DNA of 5,889 nt from a bacterium (GTDB taxonomy: Bacteria > Ratteibacteria > UBA8468): NCBI GenBank assembly GCA_030672255.1, contig DAOVGU010000128.1, positions 1 to 5,889 of the forward strand, read 5' to 3'. Every line of letters starts with the position of its first letter. Position 1 is the first letter of the stretch. Shown here one piece after another: positions 1-5,392 of this stretch. The position numbers and the translations under genes are program-made. The notes below the pieces were generated by a model, which saw only the letters and a list, made by a program, of their open reading frames with translations, ran no database searches and had not been told where the DNA came from.

Positions 1-237
1 ATTAACCAGAATACAGGGTCTGGCAACTAAAATAACAAAATTTCAAAGAACTTATTTACCCGAATATTCCGAAAAGGAAACTGCTCTTTATCCGTCTAGC
101 CCATGGTTACATTCTTAGATGATTTGACAGGAAATGACAAACGAAAAGGTCAATAAAAGCGAGATTGCTTCACTCCGTTCGCAATGACCAAGGGACCCTG
201 TCCCTCGCAATGACATTACTGACACATTTTACAATTT
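1..237. other. Non-coding region downstream of gspM
   Basis: I read both strands here. On the minus strand the only ATG codons hit stops within one or two codons (ATG-TAA and ATG-GGC-TAG around positions 91-112), so no gene begins after gspM inside the window. Apart from the repeat fragment at 159-205 and a weak CCAGA/TCTGG inverted pair near 6-23, nothing recognisable is present. Confidence 0.6.
159..205 (+). repeat. Repeat fragment downstream of gspM
   Basis: GAGATTGCTTCACTCCGTTC followed by GCAATGAC (161-188) is a half copy of the spacer repeat family, matching 3559-3586 at 27 of 28 bases. Next to it is a short hairpin, AGGGAC-CCT-GTCCCT (191-205). The hairpin has no following T-run on the minus strand, so I do not call it a terminator. 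Confidence 0.65.
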
Positions 238-735
238 CTATAAGACTTCCTGAACGGTCACGAGTTCCACTGTGCTCTTTAATAGTCCGGGTTCCTTATC
301 CTGCTCAATCAAAAGCCGATTGATGCTTATCGGATATGGGGAGGACTCTATTTTTGTTAAAAACTGGGTTAGTTCTTTTAAATCGATTTTTTCCAATCTG
401 AGCTCCAGTCCCACGGTTTTGTAGCCCCGGGAAAGAGGGTTGCTAACCGGCCTTAAGGAGATGATATTTTTCCTTATTCCACAACTTATAGCAAATTTTT
501 CTATTAGAGAATAGAAGGAGAAATCCTTTTTCTTTGTTAGGTCAAAATAGTTCTTCTGAGCAAGATACTCTTTCTTTAATTGCTTAATTTCGCAAAGCTC
601 CTTTTCTGTTGCCCTTATCCGCTTATTTAATCTCTTCGTTCTTCGGAAGGTAGGCAGAAGGAAAAATTGCAAGAGAAGAAGAAAGATAAGAATTCCTCCT
701 AAGGAAATAACCTTACTTCTATCCTTTGCCTTCAT
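238..735 (-). CDS. gspM: Type II secretion system inner-membrane protein GspM
   Basis: GspM forms the inner-membrane platform with GspL and is the T2SS counterpart of the type IV pilus protein PilO. The 165-residue protein has a short basic cytoplasmic tail, one membrane helix at about 10-29, a lysine/glutamate-rich coiled coil at about 31-68, and a small alpha/beta domain at about 72-165 that fits the ferredoxin-like fold of the family (for example VGLELRLEKIDLKELTQFLTKIES, split here as VGLELRLEKI at 108-117 and ELTQFLTKIES at 121-131). There is little sequence-level conservation in GspM, so the call rests on architecture, length and its position directly after gspL. The ATG at 735 has no Shine-Dalgarno sequence; TCTGTGGTT lies just upstream, as it does before gspL. 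It is the last gene visible in the cluster, and no gspN follows within the window. Confidence 0.85.
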   Translation of the reverse strand: MKAKDRSKVISLGGILIFLLLLQFFLLPTFRRTKRLNKRIRATEKELCEIKQLKKEYLAQKNYFDLTKKKDFSFYSLIEKFAISCGIRKNIISLRPVSNPLSRGYKTVGLELRLEKIDLKELTQFLTKIESSPYPISINRLLIEQDKEPGLLKSTVELVTVQEVL

Positions 736-750
736 CTATAACCACAGACG

Positions 751-790
751 CATTGTGAGGAGTCCGCTCTTTAAGCGGACGACGTGGCAA
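751..790 (+). repeat. Modular hairpin repeat, variant with GTCCGCT stem
   Basis: A degenerate copy of the same frame (CATTGTGAG ... GTGGCAA) encloses GTCCGCT-CTTTA-AGCGGAC (762-780). Compared with the GTCCGCC/GGCGGAC stems elsewhere in the window, the last stem pair has changed on both sides (C-G to T-A), so pairing is preserved. It lies directly upstream of gspM on the minus strand. Confidence 0.7.
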
Positions 791-823
791 CCTCATGAGA
801 TTGCGGAGTTTATCCCGAGCAAT

Positions 824-950
824 GTCATTGCGAGGCCGAAGGCCGTGGCAATCCCTCACTTCTTGAGATTGCTTCGTCGTTAATACTCCTCGCAACGACT
901 TCGTCGGATTGCTTCAGCTTCGCTTCGCAATGACAAGCGAGGGACCTCGC
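824..950 (+). repeat. Compound palindromic repeat block in the gspL/gspM spacer
   Basis: GTCATTGCGA starts the block and TTCGCAATGAC ends its main arm at 934. Inside are a GGCC-GAA-GGCC hairpin framed by ATTGCGA and GTGGCAAT (827-852), the 31-bp segment 845-875 shared exactly with the gspJ/gspK spacer, a GTCGTT...AACGAC hairpin (876-899), and GGATTGCTTC...TTCGCAATGAC (907-934). A final short hairpin GCGAG-GGAC-CTCGC (937-950) follows. No coding potential is seen in this 235-bp spacer. Confidence 0.75.
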
Positions 951-970
951 TCACAATGACACTCTCCTTT

Positions 971-2440
971 TTACTTAATCTTCAGATTAAGGTTGAATTC
1001 TATTGTATCCTTTTCCTTGTTTAAGCGAGTATCGCCAATCTTTACTTCCTCAAAATAGGTGCTCTTTTGTAAAATTTCCTTTAATCGATCAATTTCCTTT
1101 AGAGAGGAAAGACTGGTAACAATAGCAAGTCCCTTTCGGTCTATACCCATACTTTTTACCTCTATCCTTAAATCTTTGGGAATGATACCGCTTATTCTTT
1201 TTAAGGTTTCTAATGGGGATTTTTCTTTCTCCAAAAGAAGGTTGAGCTTCTCGGAACCTTCGCGGTTTACCTTCAGTCTTCTCTTTAATTCTGGTAGAGG
1301 TAAGCCACCCCTGCTTAAAGCAGGGGCCTGCCCCTGCAGGCTGTAAGCAGGGGGAAAGATGGCTTTAGAGATTTCCTTCATTTCCTTCTTCAAGAGCCGG
1401 TATTCTGCCTCCTTCTTGCGTAGATTGAAAAAAGGAAGAATAAGGATAAGGAGAAAAAGGAGGATTCCAGGAAAGATGAGGGCATTTTTTTTAGGAAGAA
1501 ATCTTTTAACCTTTTTTCTCTCTGTTATCAAATTAATGCGTAAAGGAAAATGAATAAGGCCTTTCAGGGAAAGGCCAAGAGCAAGGGAGAATTCTGAATT
1601 AAAAGAGTCTGAGATTTTAAAGATCTTCTGAAGATCCAAATGGATAATGGGTAGATTCAATTTCTCCTTCAGTTCATTTTTTAGAGCCGGGCTGGAACTT
1701 CCTACAAGAAAAATTCCTTTTAGAGGTCCCTGGCCGAAAAATGCTTTTTTAGCATAGAGGAGCTCTTTCATCAGTTCCTCTTTGTCCTGAATTGATCTGC
1801 TTTCTACTAAAGATTTATTCTGAATAATGTCGAAAATTGCCTCCTTTTCCTCTAAATTCAAAAGAAGAATATTTTCCTTCTTTTTTATAGAACTATAACC
1901 CAGGTTAAAAAGGACGCTGCTACTGCTTTCTAAAGATGAGATCTTTACCCCTATCTTCTCAAAAGGGGTTAAGATCTTCTTAATTATCTCCTTGGAAACC
2001 GCTACCACTATCACTTGTGTCCTGTTTTTCTCCTGACTTAATTTAGAGAAATCGAAATTAAGCTTCTCCATCGGTAAAGGGAGACTTTCTTCAAGCTCAT
2101 AGGGGATAGTAAGAAGAATTTTTTTGCGGCTCTTAAAGGGAAAAGAAACCTTTCTGAAAAATGTTATGGATTTAGGGATCGAAAGATAAATCGGAGATTT
2201 TCCGTGGCTTAAAATCTCTTTGAGAGAGTCCGGTAAATCCTGATTATCCTTCCAGTTCCAATCTTCTTTTAAAGATTTAATAATTCTTATTCTTCCCCGA
2301 AGTTGGGAGTGTGTCAAATGCAGGTTTGGGCTCTCCAGATTCCTACTGAAGAAAGTATGATTAGTAAGTAGCGGAATTTTGCCTACTACTATTGCCCTGA
2401 TAAAATTGGGACCTACCTCAACTCCAATGCTTTTTTTCAT
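971..2440 (-). CDS. gspL: Type II secretion system inner-membrane platform protein GspL (PilM/PilN-like)
   Basis: GspL anchors the secretion ATPase GspE at the inner membrane and partners GspM. Numbered from the ATG at 2440 (489 residues), the N-terminal half is an actin-like PilM-type domain starting SIGVEVGPNFIRAI (4-17) and including the PYELEESLPLP segment (113-123), a motif shared by PilM and GspL proteins. One membrane helix lies at about 319-340 (ALIFPGILLFLLILILPFF), followed by a charged coiled-coil-like stretch. A periplasmic ferredoxin-like domain fills about 400-489. The open frame extends to a TTG at 2452, adding four residues; I prefer the ATG because MKKSIGVEVG is a normal start for the domain. 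Residues 363-378 (PAYSLQGQAPALSRGG) are encoded by a palindromic repeat at 1308-1354 and look inserted between the coiled coil and the C-terminal domain. Location and domain order make the call firm despite low sequence conservation in this family. Confidence 0.92.
   Translation of the reverse strand: MKKSIGVEVGPNFIRAIVVGKIPLLTNHTFFSRNLESPNLHLTHSQLRGRIRIIKSLKEDWNWKDNQDLPDSLKEILSHGKSPIYLSIPKSITFFRKVSFPFKSRKKILLTIPYELEESLPLPMEKLNFDFSKLSQEKNRTQVIVVAVSKEIIKKILTPFEKIGVKISSLESSSSVLFNLGYSSIKKKENILLLNLEEKEAIFDIIQNKSLVESRSIQDKEELMKELLYAKKAFFGQGPLKGIFLVGSSSPALKNELKEKLNLPIIHLDLQKIFKISDSFNSEFSLALGLSLKGLIHFPLRINLITERKKVKRFLPKKNALIFPGILLFLLILILPFFNLRKKEAEYRLLKKEMKEISKAIFPPAYSLQGQAPALSRGGLPLPELKRRLKVNREGSEKLNLLLEKEKSPLETLKRISGIIPKDLRIEVKSMGIDRKGLAIVTSLSSLKEIDRLKEILQKSTYFEEVKIGDTRLNKEKDTIEFNLNLKIK
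1308..1354. repeat. Palindromic repeat in frame within gspL
   Basis: Two hairpin arms lie in tandem: CCCCTGC (1308-1314) pairs with GCAGGGG (1320-1326), and CCCCTGC (1331-1337) pairs with GCAGGGG (1347-1353). The outer arms can alternatively pair with each other (CCCCTGCTTA with the complement at the right end), with an inner AGGGG-CCTG-CCCCT hairpin. It is strongly GC-rich in an AT-rich gene and encodes the low-complexity linker PAYSLQGQAPALSRGG between the coiled coil and the ferredoxin-like domain of GspL. The CCCTGC/GCAGGG stem also occurs in the elements flanking gspK. Confidence 0.7.
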
Positions 2441-2466
2441 TATTCTTTTCAAACCACAGAGTAGTG

Positions 2467-2529
2467 GTAGTGGTCGTCCCTGCGGAAGCAGGGATTGCTC
2501 GACATAAGCAGAGTAAACTCTGCCACTAC
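2467..2529 (+). repeat. 63-bp palindromic element, copy A, between gspK and gspL
   Basis: The element has terminal inverted repeats GTAGTGG and CCACTAC and two internal hairpins: CCCTGC-GGAA-GCAGGG on the left and GCAGAG-TAAA-CTCTGC on the right. It could fold as a three-way junction. It fills most of the 84-bp gspK/gspL spacer. The left end is duplicated (GTAGTG precedes it at 2461). Copy B at 3615-3676 is the reverse complement with a single-base length difference. Confidence 0.85.
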
Positions 2530-2536
2530 AATCTCT

Positions 2537-3433
2537 TTACTCCACTTTATAATAAAGAATCTTTAGGGGATTTCTCTGCACAATTGCTTTAATTCCTTTT
2601 TGATAATGGGGAGAGACCTCCCCCCTTACATCAAGGGAGAAAAAATTGCTTTTATACGTAAATAAATTCGCTTTTTTGGATGCTTCTGTTCCCGATAAAA
2701 ATTTACTTATCTCTCCTTTTACAAAAGGTTCTTCCTCTCGTCGGCTAATGATCTTCTCGGCAACTGTGGAATCATCCAGTAATACTTCTAAAACCTCTTC
2801 AGAGGCGGTGTTGATATTAACCCCATTGCTTGAGGTAACTGTCAGAAAATTTAACAGTCCTTTCTCTTCATTATCAAGAATCTCCTTGTCCATCCCTTTC
2901 ACCATAATTAGTTCTCCAATTGTATCCAGAGAACTATTTTTGCAGGAATAGGGAGAGCTCAGGTTAGCGTAATAATCCTCCTCCGCACCATCGGGCATTA
3001 CTGTTCCATCGGCATCTAACCAATCGCAGATTGGTGGTAAGAGACTCTCCTCTAACTCTAAAAGACCAAATAACCTCTTTAGAACTTCTTCATAAGTTTT
3101 ATCAATCTTTCCGTCCTTCCCGAGAAGGTTGTTAATATTGATCTTACTGCTCTCATCAATAATTTTTACCGTTATTTTCCCCTCCCCTAAGTTAAATGGT
3201 TCAATTTTTGCCCAGTTTTCATTAAGATTATCGGATGATTCTTCCTCATCATTTTGAAGACAAAAGAGGCCATAATTGATGCCGGCCTTTGCTAAATAGA
3301 GGGTTTTTAAGTCAAAGAGTTGATTGTTGGCAGAAACGGCCTTTGTCCTTACCCAGTAATTATAATTAACCACACCAATAGTAAGAAGTCCCACAATCAC
3401 CAGAACCAAGATAAGAACAAATCCCTCTTTCAT
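2537..3433 (-). CDS. gspK: Type II secretion system minor pseudopilin GspK
   Basis: GspK caps the pseudopilus tip. The 298-residue protein has a very short leader, MKEG^FVLILVLVIVGLL, and as is usual for GspK it lacks the Glu at mature position 5 (a Leu is there). The helix spans about 5-25. Family marks in order: YLAKAGINYG (46-55), IDESSKININ (92-101), CDWLDADGT (136-144), a DYYANLSSPYSCKN segment (153-166) matching the conserved Y...PY..KN of GspK, and VNINTASEEVL (205-215), which starts a helix-hairpin-helix-like region. The acidic clusters suit the calcium sites described for this family. The ATG at 3433 gives the expected leader; no Shine-Dalgarno sequence is seen in the preceding AT-rich stretch. 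Unlike the upstream genes it is separated from gspJ by a 261-bp repeat-filled spacer, and copies of one palindromic element lie on both sides of it in opposite orientation. Confidence 0.95.
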   Translation of the reverse strand: MKEGFVLILVLVIVGLLTIGVVNYNYWVRTKAVSANNQLFDLKTLYLAKAGINYGLFCLQNDEEESSDNLNENWAKIEPFNLGEGKITVKIIDESSKININNLLGKDGKIDKTYEEVLKRLFGLLELEESLLPPICDWLDADGTVMPDGAEEDYYANLSSPYSCKNSSLDTIGELIMVKGMDKEILDNEEKGLLNFLTVTSSNGVNINTASEEVLEVLLDDSTVAEKIISRREEEPFVKGEISKFLSGTEASKKANLFTYKSNFFSLDVRGEVSPHYQKGIKAIVQRNPLKILYYKVE

Positions 3434-3470
3434 TTGAAATGTAAATATTCAGTAAAGTACGTTCCATCCT

Positions 3471-3507
3471 GTCATTGCGAGTCCGCCTCAGGCGGACGTG
3501 GCAATCC
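3471..3507 (+). repeat. Modular hairpin repeat, GTCATTGCGA type with GTCCGCC stem
   Basis: The outer arms ATTGC and GCAAT (within GTCATTGCGA and GTGGCAATCC) enclose a perfect inner hairpin GTCCGCC-TCA-GGCGGAC (3481-3497). The inner stem is the same as the one at the centre of the gspJ element. It lies in the gspJ/gspK spacer, upstream of the gspK start on the minus strand. Confidence 0.75.
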
Positions 3508-3513
3508 GACGAA

Positions 3514-3586
3514 GTCATTGCGAGCGAACAAAGTGAGTGTGGCAATCCCTCACTTCTTGAGATTGCTTCACTTCGTTCGCAATGAC
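3514..3586 (+). repeat. 73-bp long imperfect palindrome of the same repeat family
   Basis: GTCATTGCGAGCGAAC at the left pairs with GTTCGCAATGAC at the right, and AGTGA and GCAATC further in pair with CACTT and GATTGC, leaving a loop near CCTCACTTCTTGA. The right part, GAGATTGC...GCAATGAC (3559-3586), differs from 161-188 at one base in 28. The segment 3539-3569 is identical to 845-875. It lies in the gspJ/gspK spacer. Confidence 0.75.
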
Positions 3587-3614
3587 GTGGTTCACTGAGT
3601 ACTTACTTTGAAAT

Positions 3615-3676
3615 GTAGTGGCAGAGTTTACTCTGCTTTGTCGAGCAATCCCTGCTTCCGCAGGGACGACCACTAC
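3615..3676 (-). repeat. 62-bp palindromic element, copy B, between gspJ and gspK
   Basis: This is the reverse complement of the element at 2467-2529, identical apart from one missing T in the CGACATAAGCAG stretch (here CGACAAAGCAG on the minus strand). It has the same terminal inverted repeats and the same two internal hairpins. It ends 18 bases from the gspJ stop codon. With copy A it brackets gspK in inverted orientation. Confidence 0.85.
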
Positions 3677-3694
3677 GAAAAGGGTCGCACTACG

Positions 3695-4408
3695 TCAGCT
3701 TGACTCAACAGGGATAAGAGCAGAGAACTGGAGTTCTTCTTCCAAGCTAAGCAAAATAGCCACTGAATGCGGCAACTTTGTCTCCGAATCCCATGAAAAA
3801 GACCACTCTTCTCCATCAAAGTATTGAAATGAAATCGCACTTATTGGTGCGAGAGAAAAGGCTCTACCGATAGTTTCAGAAAGGGGAATGGATTCTCGGC
3901 GCAGAAGAAAAAGTTCCTCTTCCTCATTCTGACGTAAAAAGTAATTGATCTTGGTAAGGTCGGATCTACCAAAGTTTTTAGTTGTAAAAAAGTTCAGTTC
4001 CCGTTTCTTTCCCTGGAATGGTAAATCGGAGGCTACAAAAGCAGAACCAATTTCCTCATCCAGCCTTCTTAAAAGAAGGCTAGCGGTTCGATAGTCACTG
4101 AGTAGCTCTCTGCTTCCTTTCATCGTTCCAAAGACGCCCTGGTAGGAACCATAAATTATCCCCACCATGAGAAAGGTAATGACGAAAGTAATTAGAACCT
4201 CCAAAAGAGTAAACCCTTCACCTCTATGTTTTTCCGAAGAAAGGAAGACTTTTTCAAAAGGTTCGGGAAGTTTTCCGCAGCGTGCCTTGTTACCGACGAA
4301 GCGGGCACGGTGTCCGCCAAAGGCGGACGAGCGAGGAGGAACGAGAGTGCAGTTTGCCTCGCTGGGGCAAACAAACGTGCCGCAAGGGAAACTTCCGAAC
4401 CTTCTCAT
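3695..4408 (-). CDS. gspJ: Type II secretion system minor pseudopilin GspJ, with an unusually long leader
   Basis: GspJ is a tip minor pseudopilin partnering GspI and GspK. The prepilin-peptidase site is RGEG^FTLLEVLITF (cleavage after residue 65, Glu at +5), followed by a hydrophobic helix to about residue 86 and a beta-rich domain with the usual SLLLRRLDEEIGSAF segment (about 109-123). The mature part is about 172 residues, within the family range. The oddity is the leader. Codons 3-50 are a palindromic element (4259-4402, 144 bp) rich in Cys, Arg, Pro and Gly, unlike the rest of the protein. No in-frame ATG, GTG or TTG lies between the element and the cleavage site, so the ATG at 4408, which overlaps the gspI stop in ATGA, appears to be the only start. 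Removing exactly 144 bp would leave MRFEKVFLSSEKHRGEG^F, a normal 17-residue leader. The gene looks intact otherwise, because the frame is kept. Confidence 0.93.
   Translation of the reverse strand: MRRFGSFPCGTFVCPSEANCTLVPPRSSAFGGHRARFVGNKARCGKLPEPFEKVFLSSEKHRGEGFTLLEVLITFVITFLMVGIIYGSYQGVFGTMKGSRELLSDYRTASLLLRRLDEEIGSAFVASDLPFQGKKRELNFFTTKNFGRSDLTKINYFLRQNEEEELFLLRRESIPLSETIGRAFSLAPISAISFQYFDGEEWSFSWDSETKLPHSVAILLSLEEELQFSALIPVESS
4259..4402. repeat. 144-bp palindromic element inserted in frame in the gspJ leader
   Basis: The ends are inverted copies: AGGTTCGGGAAGTTTTCC on the left and, read on the other strand, AGGTTCGGAAGTTTCCC on the right, with imperfect pairing continuing inward for about 33 bases. 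The centre is a perfect hairpin GTCCGCC-AAA-GGCGGAC (4312-4328). The length is 48 codons. The element has no stop codon in the gspJ frame, and other frames on both strands also stay open through most of it. It is GC-richer than the surrounding gene. It behaves like the in-frame palindromic elements described in Rickettsia, but no homology to those is claimed. Confidence 0.8.
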
Positions 4409-4761
4409 TTTTTCAGCAAATATGTGGTAATAGAGAAATCTTTCGTTAAATTACCTTCTTTCCAGAATACCTTTAGGTCAACTTTCTTTAAACCTTCTTC
4501 AACCTCATCGGAGTCCAGGACCCAGGAAAAATCTTTATTTTCGGGAAAGATCCCCCCCTCTACTTTCAGCTCCTCAGTTAGTTCAACCTCTGCCATCTTT
4601 TCCTGGGCTAATATTTTTGCTATCAGGATATTCTTTGACTCGGCGCAAACTTTTAAATTATAAAATTGACCCTTCAAAATTACTGTAAGAGCAAGAGCAA
4701 TAATTGCTAAACTAATGAGAACCTCCAGAAGCGTAAACCCTTTACTTTTATTATCTTCCAT
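4405..4761 (-). CDS. gspI: Type II secretion system minor pseudopilin GspI
   Basis: GspI is a minor pseudopilin that, with GspJ and GspK, forms the tip complex that starts pseudopilus assembly. The 118-residue protein has leader MEDNKSKG, the prepilin-peptidase site SKG^FTLLEVLISLAII (Glu at +5), a hydrophobic helix at about 9-30, and the family's small compact domain. The segment IAKILAQEKMAEVE (47-60) is the typical GspI run of alanine, glutamine and methionine in the helix after the membrane segment. Length is normal for this small family. The ATG at 4761 overlaps the gspH stop by 11 bp, and its TGA stop overlaps the gspJ ATG in an ATGA junction, so translation of H, I and J is probably coupled. 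No clear Shine-Dalgarno sequence precedes the start. Confidence 0.94.
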   Translation of the reverse strand: MEDNKSKGFTLLEVLISLAIIALALTVILKGQFYNLKVCAESKNILIAKILAQEKMAEVELTEELKVEGGIFPENKDFSWVLDSDEVEEGLKKVDLKVFWKEGNLTKDFSITTYLLKK

Positions 4762-5392
4762 ATGGGTCTTTTACTACCAGCTCTATCCCATACAATTCTT
4801 TGTAGATATTACTTTTTTCTCCTGCCCATCTTTCTTCTATATACCCATCGTAAATTTCTATCTTCCCCGATAATGGTTTCCAGTAAAGGGAATAATCGTT
4901 TTCCTTTTTATCTTTAAGATGAATAATGGCGGGTTCAATAGCAAAGAGTGAAATGGAAAAACTTCCCGTCCCTTCGCTAAATTCTCCTTCTGAGCTTATT
5001 AAATCCACAAAGGAAAGGTTTCGGGGAAGGGCAGCTCTTTTCCCTAAAACCTCGGCACTCTCTGTGAAATTACCATTCTCTTCTATTTCTGCCCAGTATT
5101 CTCCTTTCGCAAAGCTCAAACAGAATCTTCTCTCCTTTCCCGACCTCTCCACCTCCCCTTTGTGGTAATTCAAAAATGTTTCAATCCTTACAAGCGCAGA
5201 ATCGCGGCTGTAGGAGGAGATAAGGCTGGAAACTGCGGGAGCAAAGATCAAAAGGGAAATGGATATAAGAAGAGCAACGAGACTGATTTCAATCAGAGTA
5301 AACCCTTTATTCTCCAATGCTCCAACTTTCAATATCTTTGTCTGCTTCTTCCCCTCCCTCCTCACCATCCCTTCCATAACAAACAATATCAT
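4751..5392 (-). CDS. gspH: Type II secretion system minor pseudopilin GspH
   Basis: This is a minor pseudopilin of the pseudopilus, recognised by NKG^FTLIEISLVALLIS (cleavage after residue 30 of this frame, Glu at +5), a following hydrophobic helix (about 31-58), and its place between gspG and gspI. The C-terminal part is beta-rich and poorly conserved, as in the family. The coordinates give the longest ATG frame (213 residues), which overlaps gspG by 86 bp and makes a 30-residue leader. The true start is unresolved. A GTG at 5365 has a GGAAGG a few bases upstream. A TTG at 5317 would give the leader MENKG and an 11-bp overlap with gspG, matching the 11-bp overlap at the gspH/gspI junction. 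I favour an internal start, but the sequence does not decide it. The residues upstream of 5317 are read from gspG's own C-terminal codons in another frame, so they cannot be judged by composition. Confidence 0.9.
   Translation of the reverse strand: MILFVMEGMVRREGKKQTKILKVGALENKGFTLIEISLVALLISISLLIFAPAVSSLISSYSRDSALVRIETFLNYHKGEVERSGKERRFCLSFAKGEYWAEIEENGNFTESAEVLGKRAALPRNLSFVDLISSEGEFSEGTGSFSISLFAIEPAIIHLKDKKENDYSLYWKPLSGKIEIYDGYIEERWAGEKSNIYKELYGIELVVKDPYGR

Noticed and set aside
191..205. Hairpin after gspM as a rho-independent terminator
   Set aside because: The stem is only six pairs, and no T-run follows on the minus strand.
751..959. Possible CRISPR array
   Set aside because: The repeated parts are palindromic, of uneven length, unevenly spaced and found in several spacers. 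There are no regular repeat-spacer units and no cas genes.
3320..3598. Plus-strand open frame across the J/K spacer
   Set aside because: It is built from the gspK antisense strand and the palindromic repeats. Its peptide is what the repeat sequence reads as, not a gene.
3695..4408. gspJ as a pseudogene because of the insertion
   Set aside because: The frame is intact from the ATG through the cleavage site to the stop, and the pseudopilin features downstream are normal.
4226..4663. A 145-codon open frame on the plus strand
   Set aside because: It lies opposite gspI and the gspJ leader, and is kept open mainly because the palindromic element lacks stops in several frames. It has no recognisable motif, and the minus-strand genes are clear.
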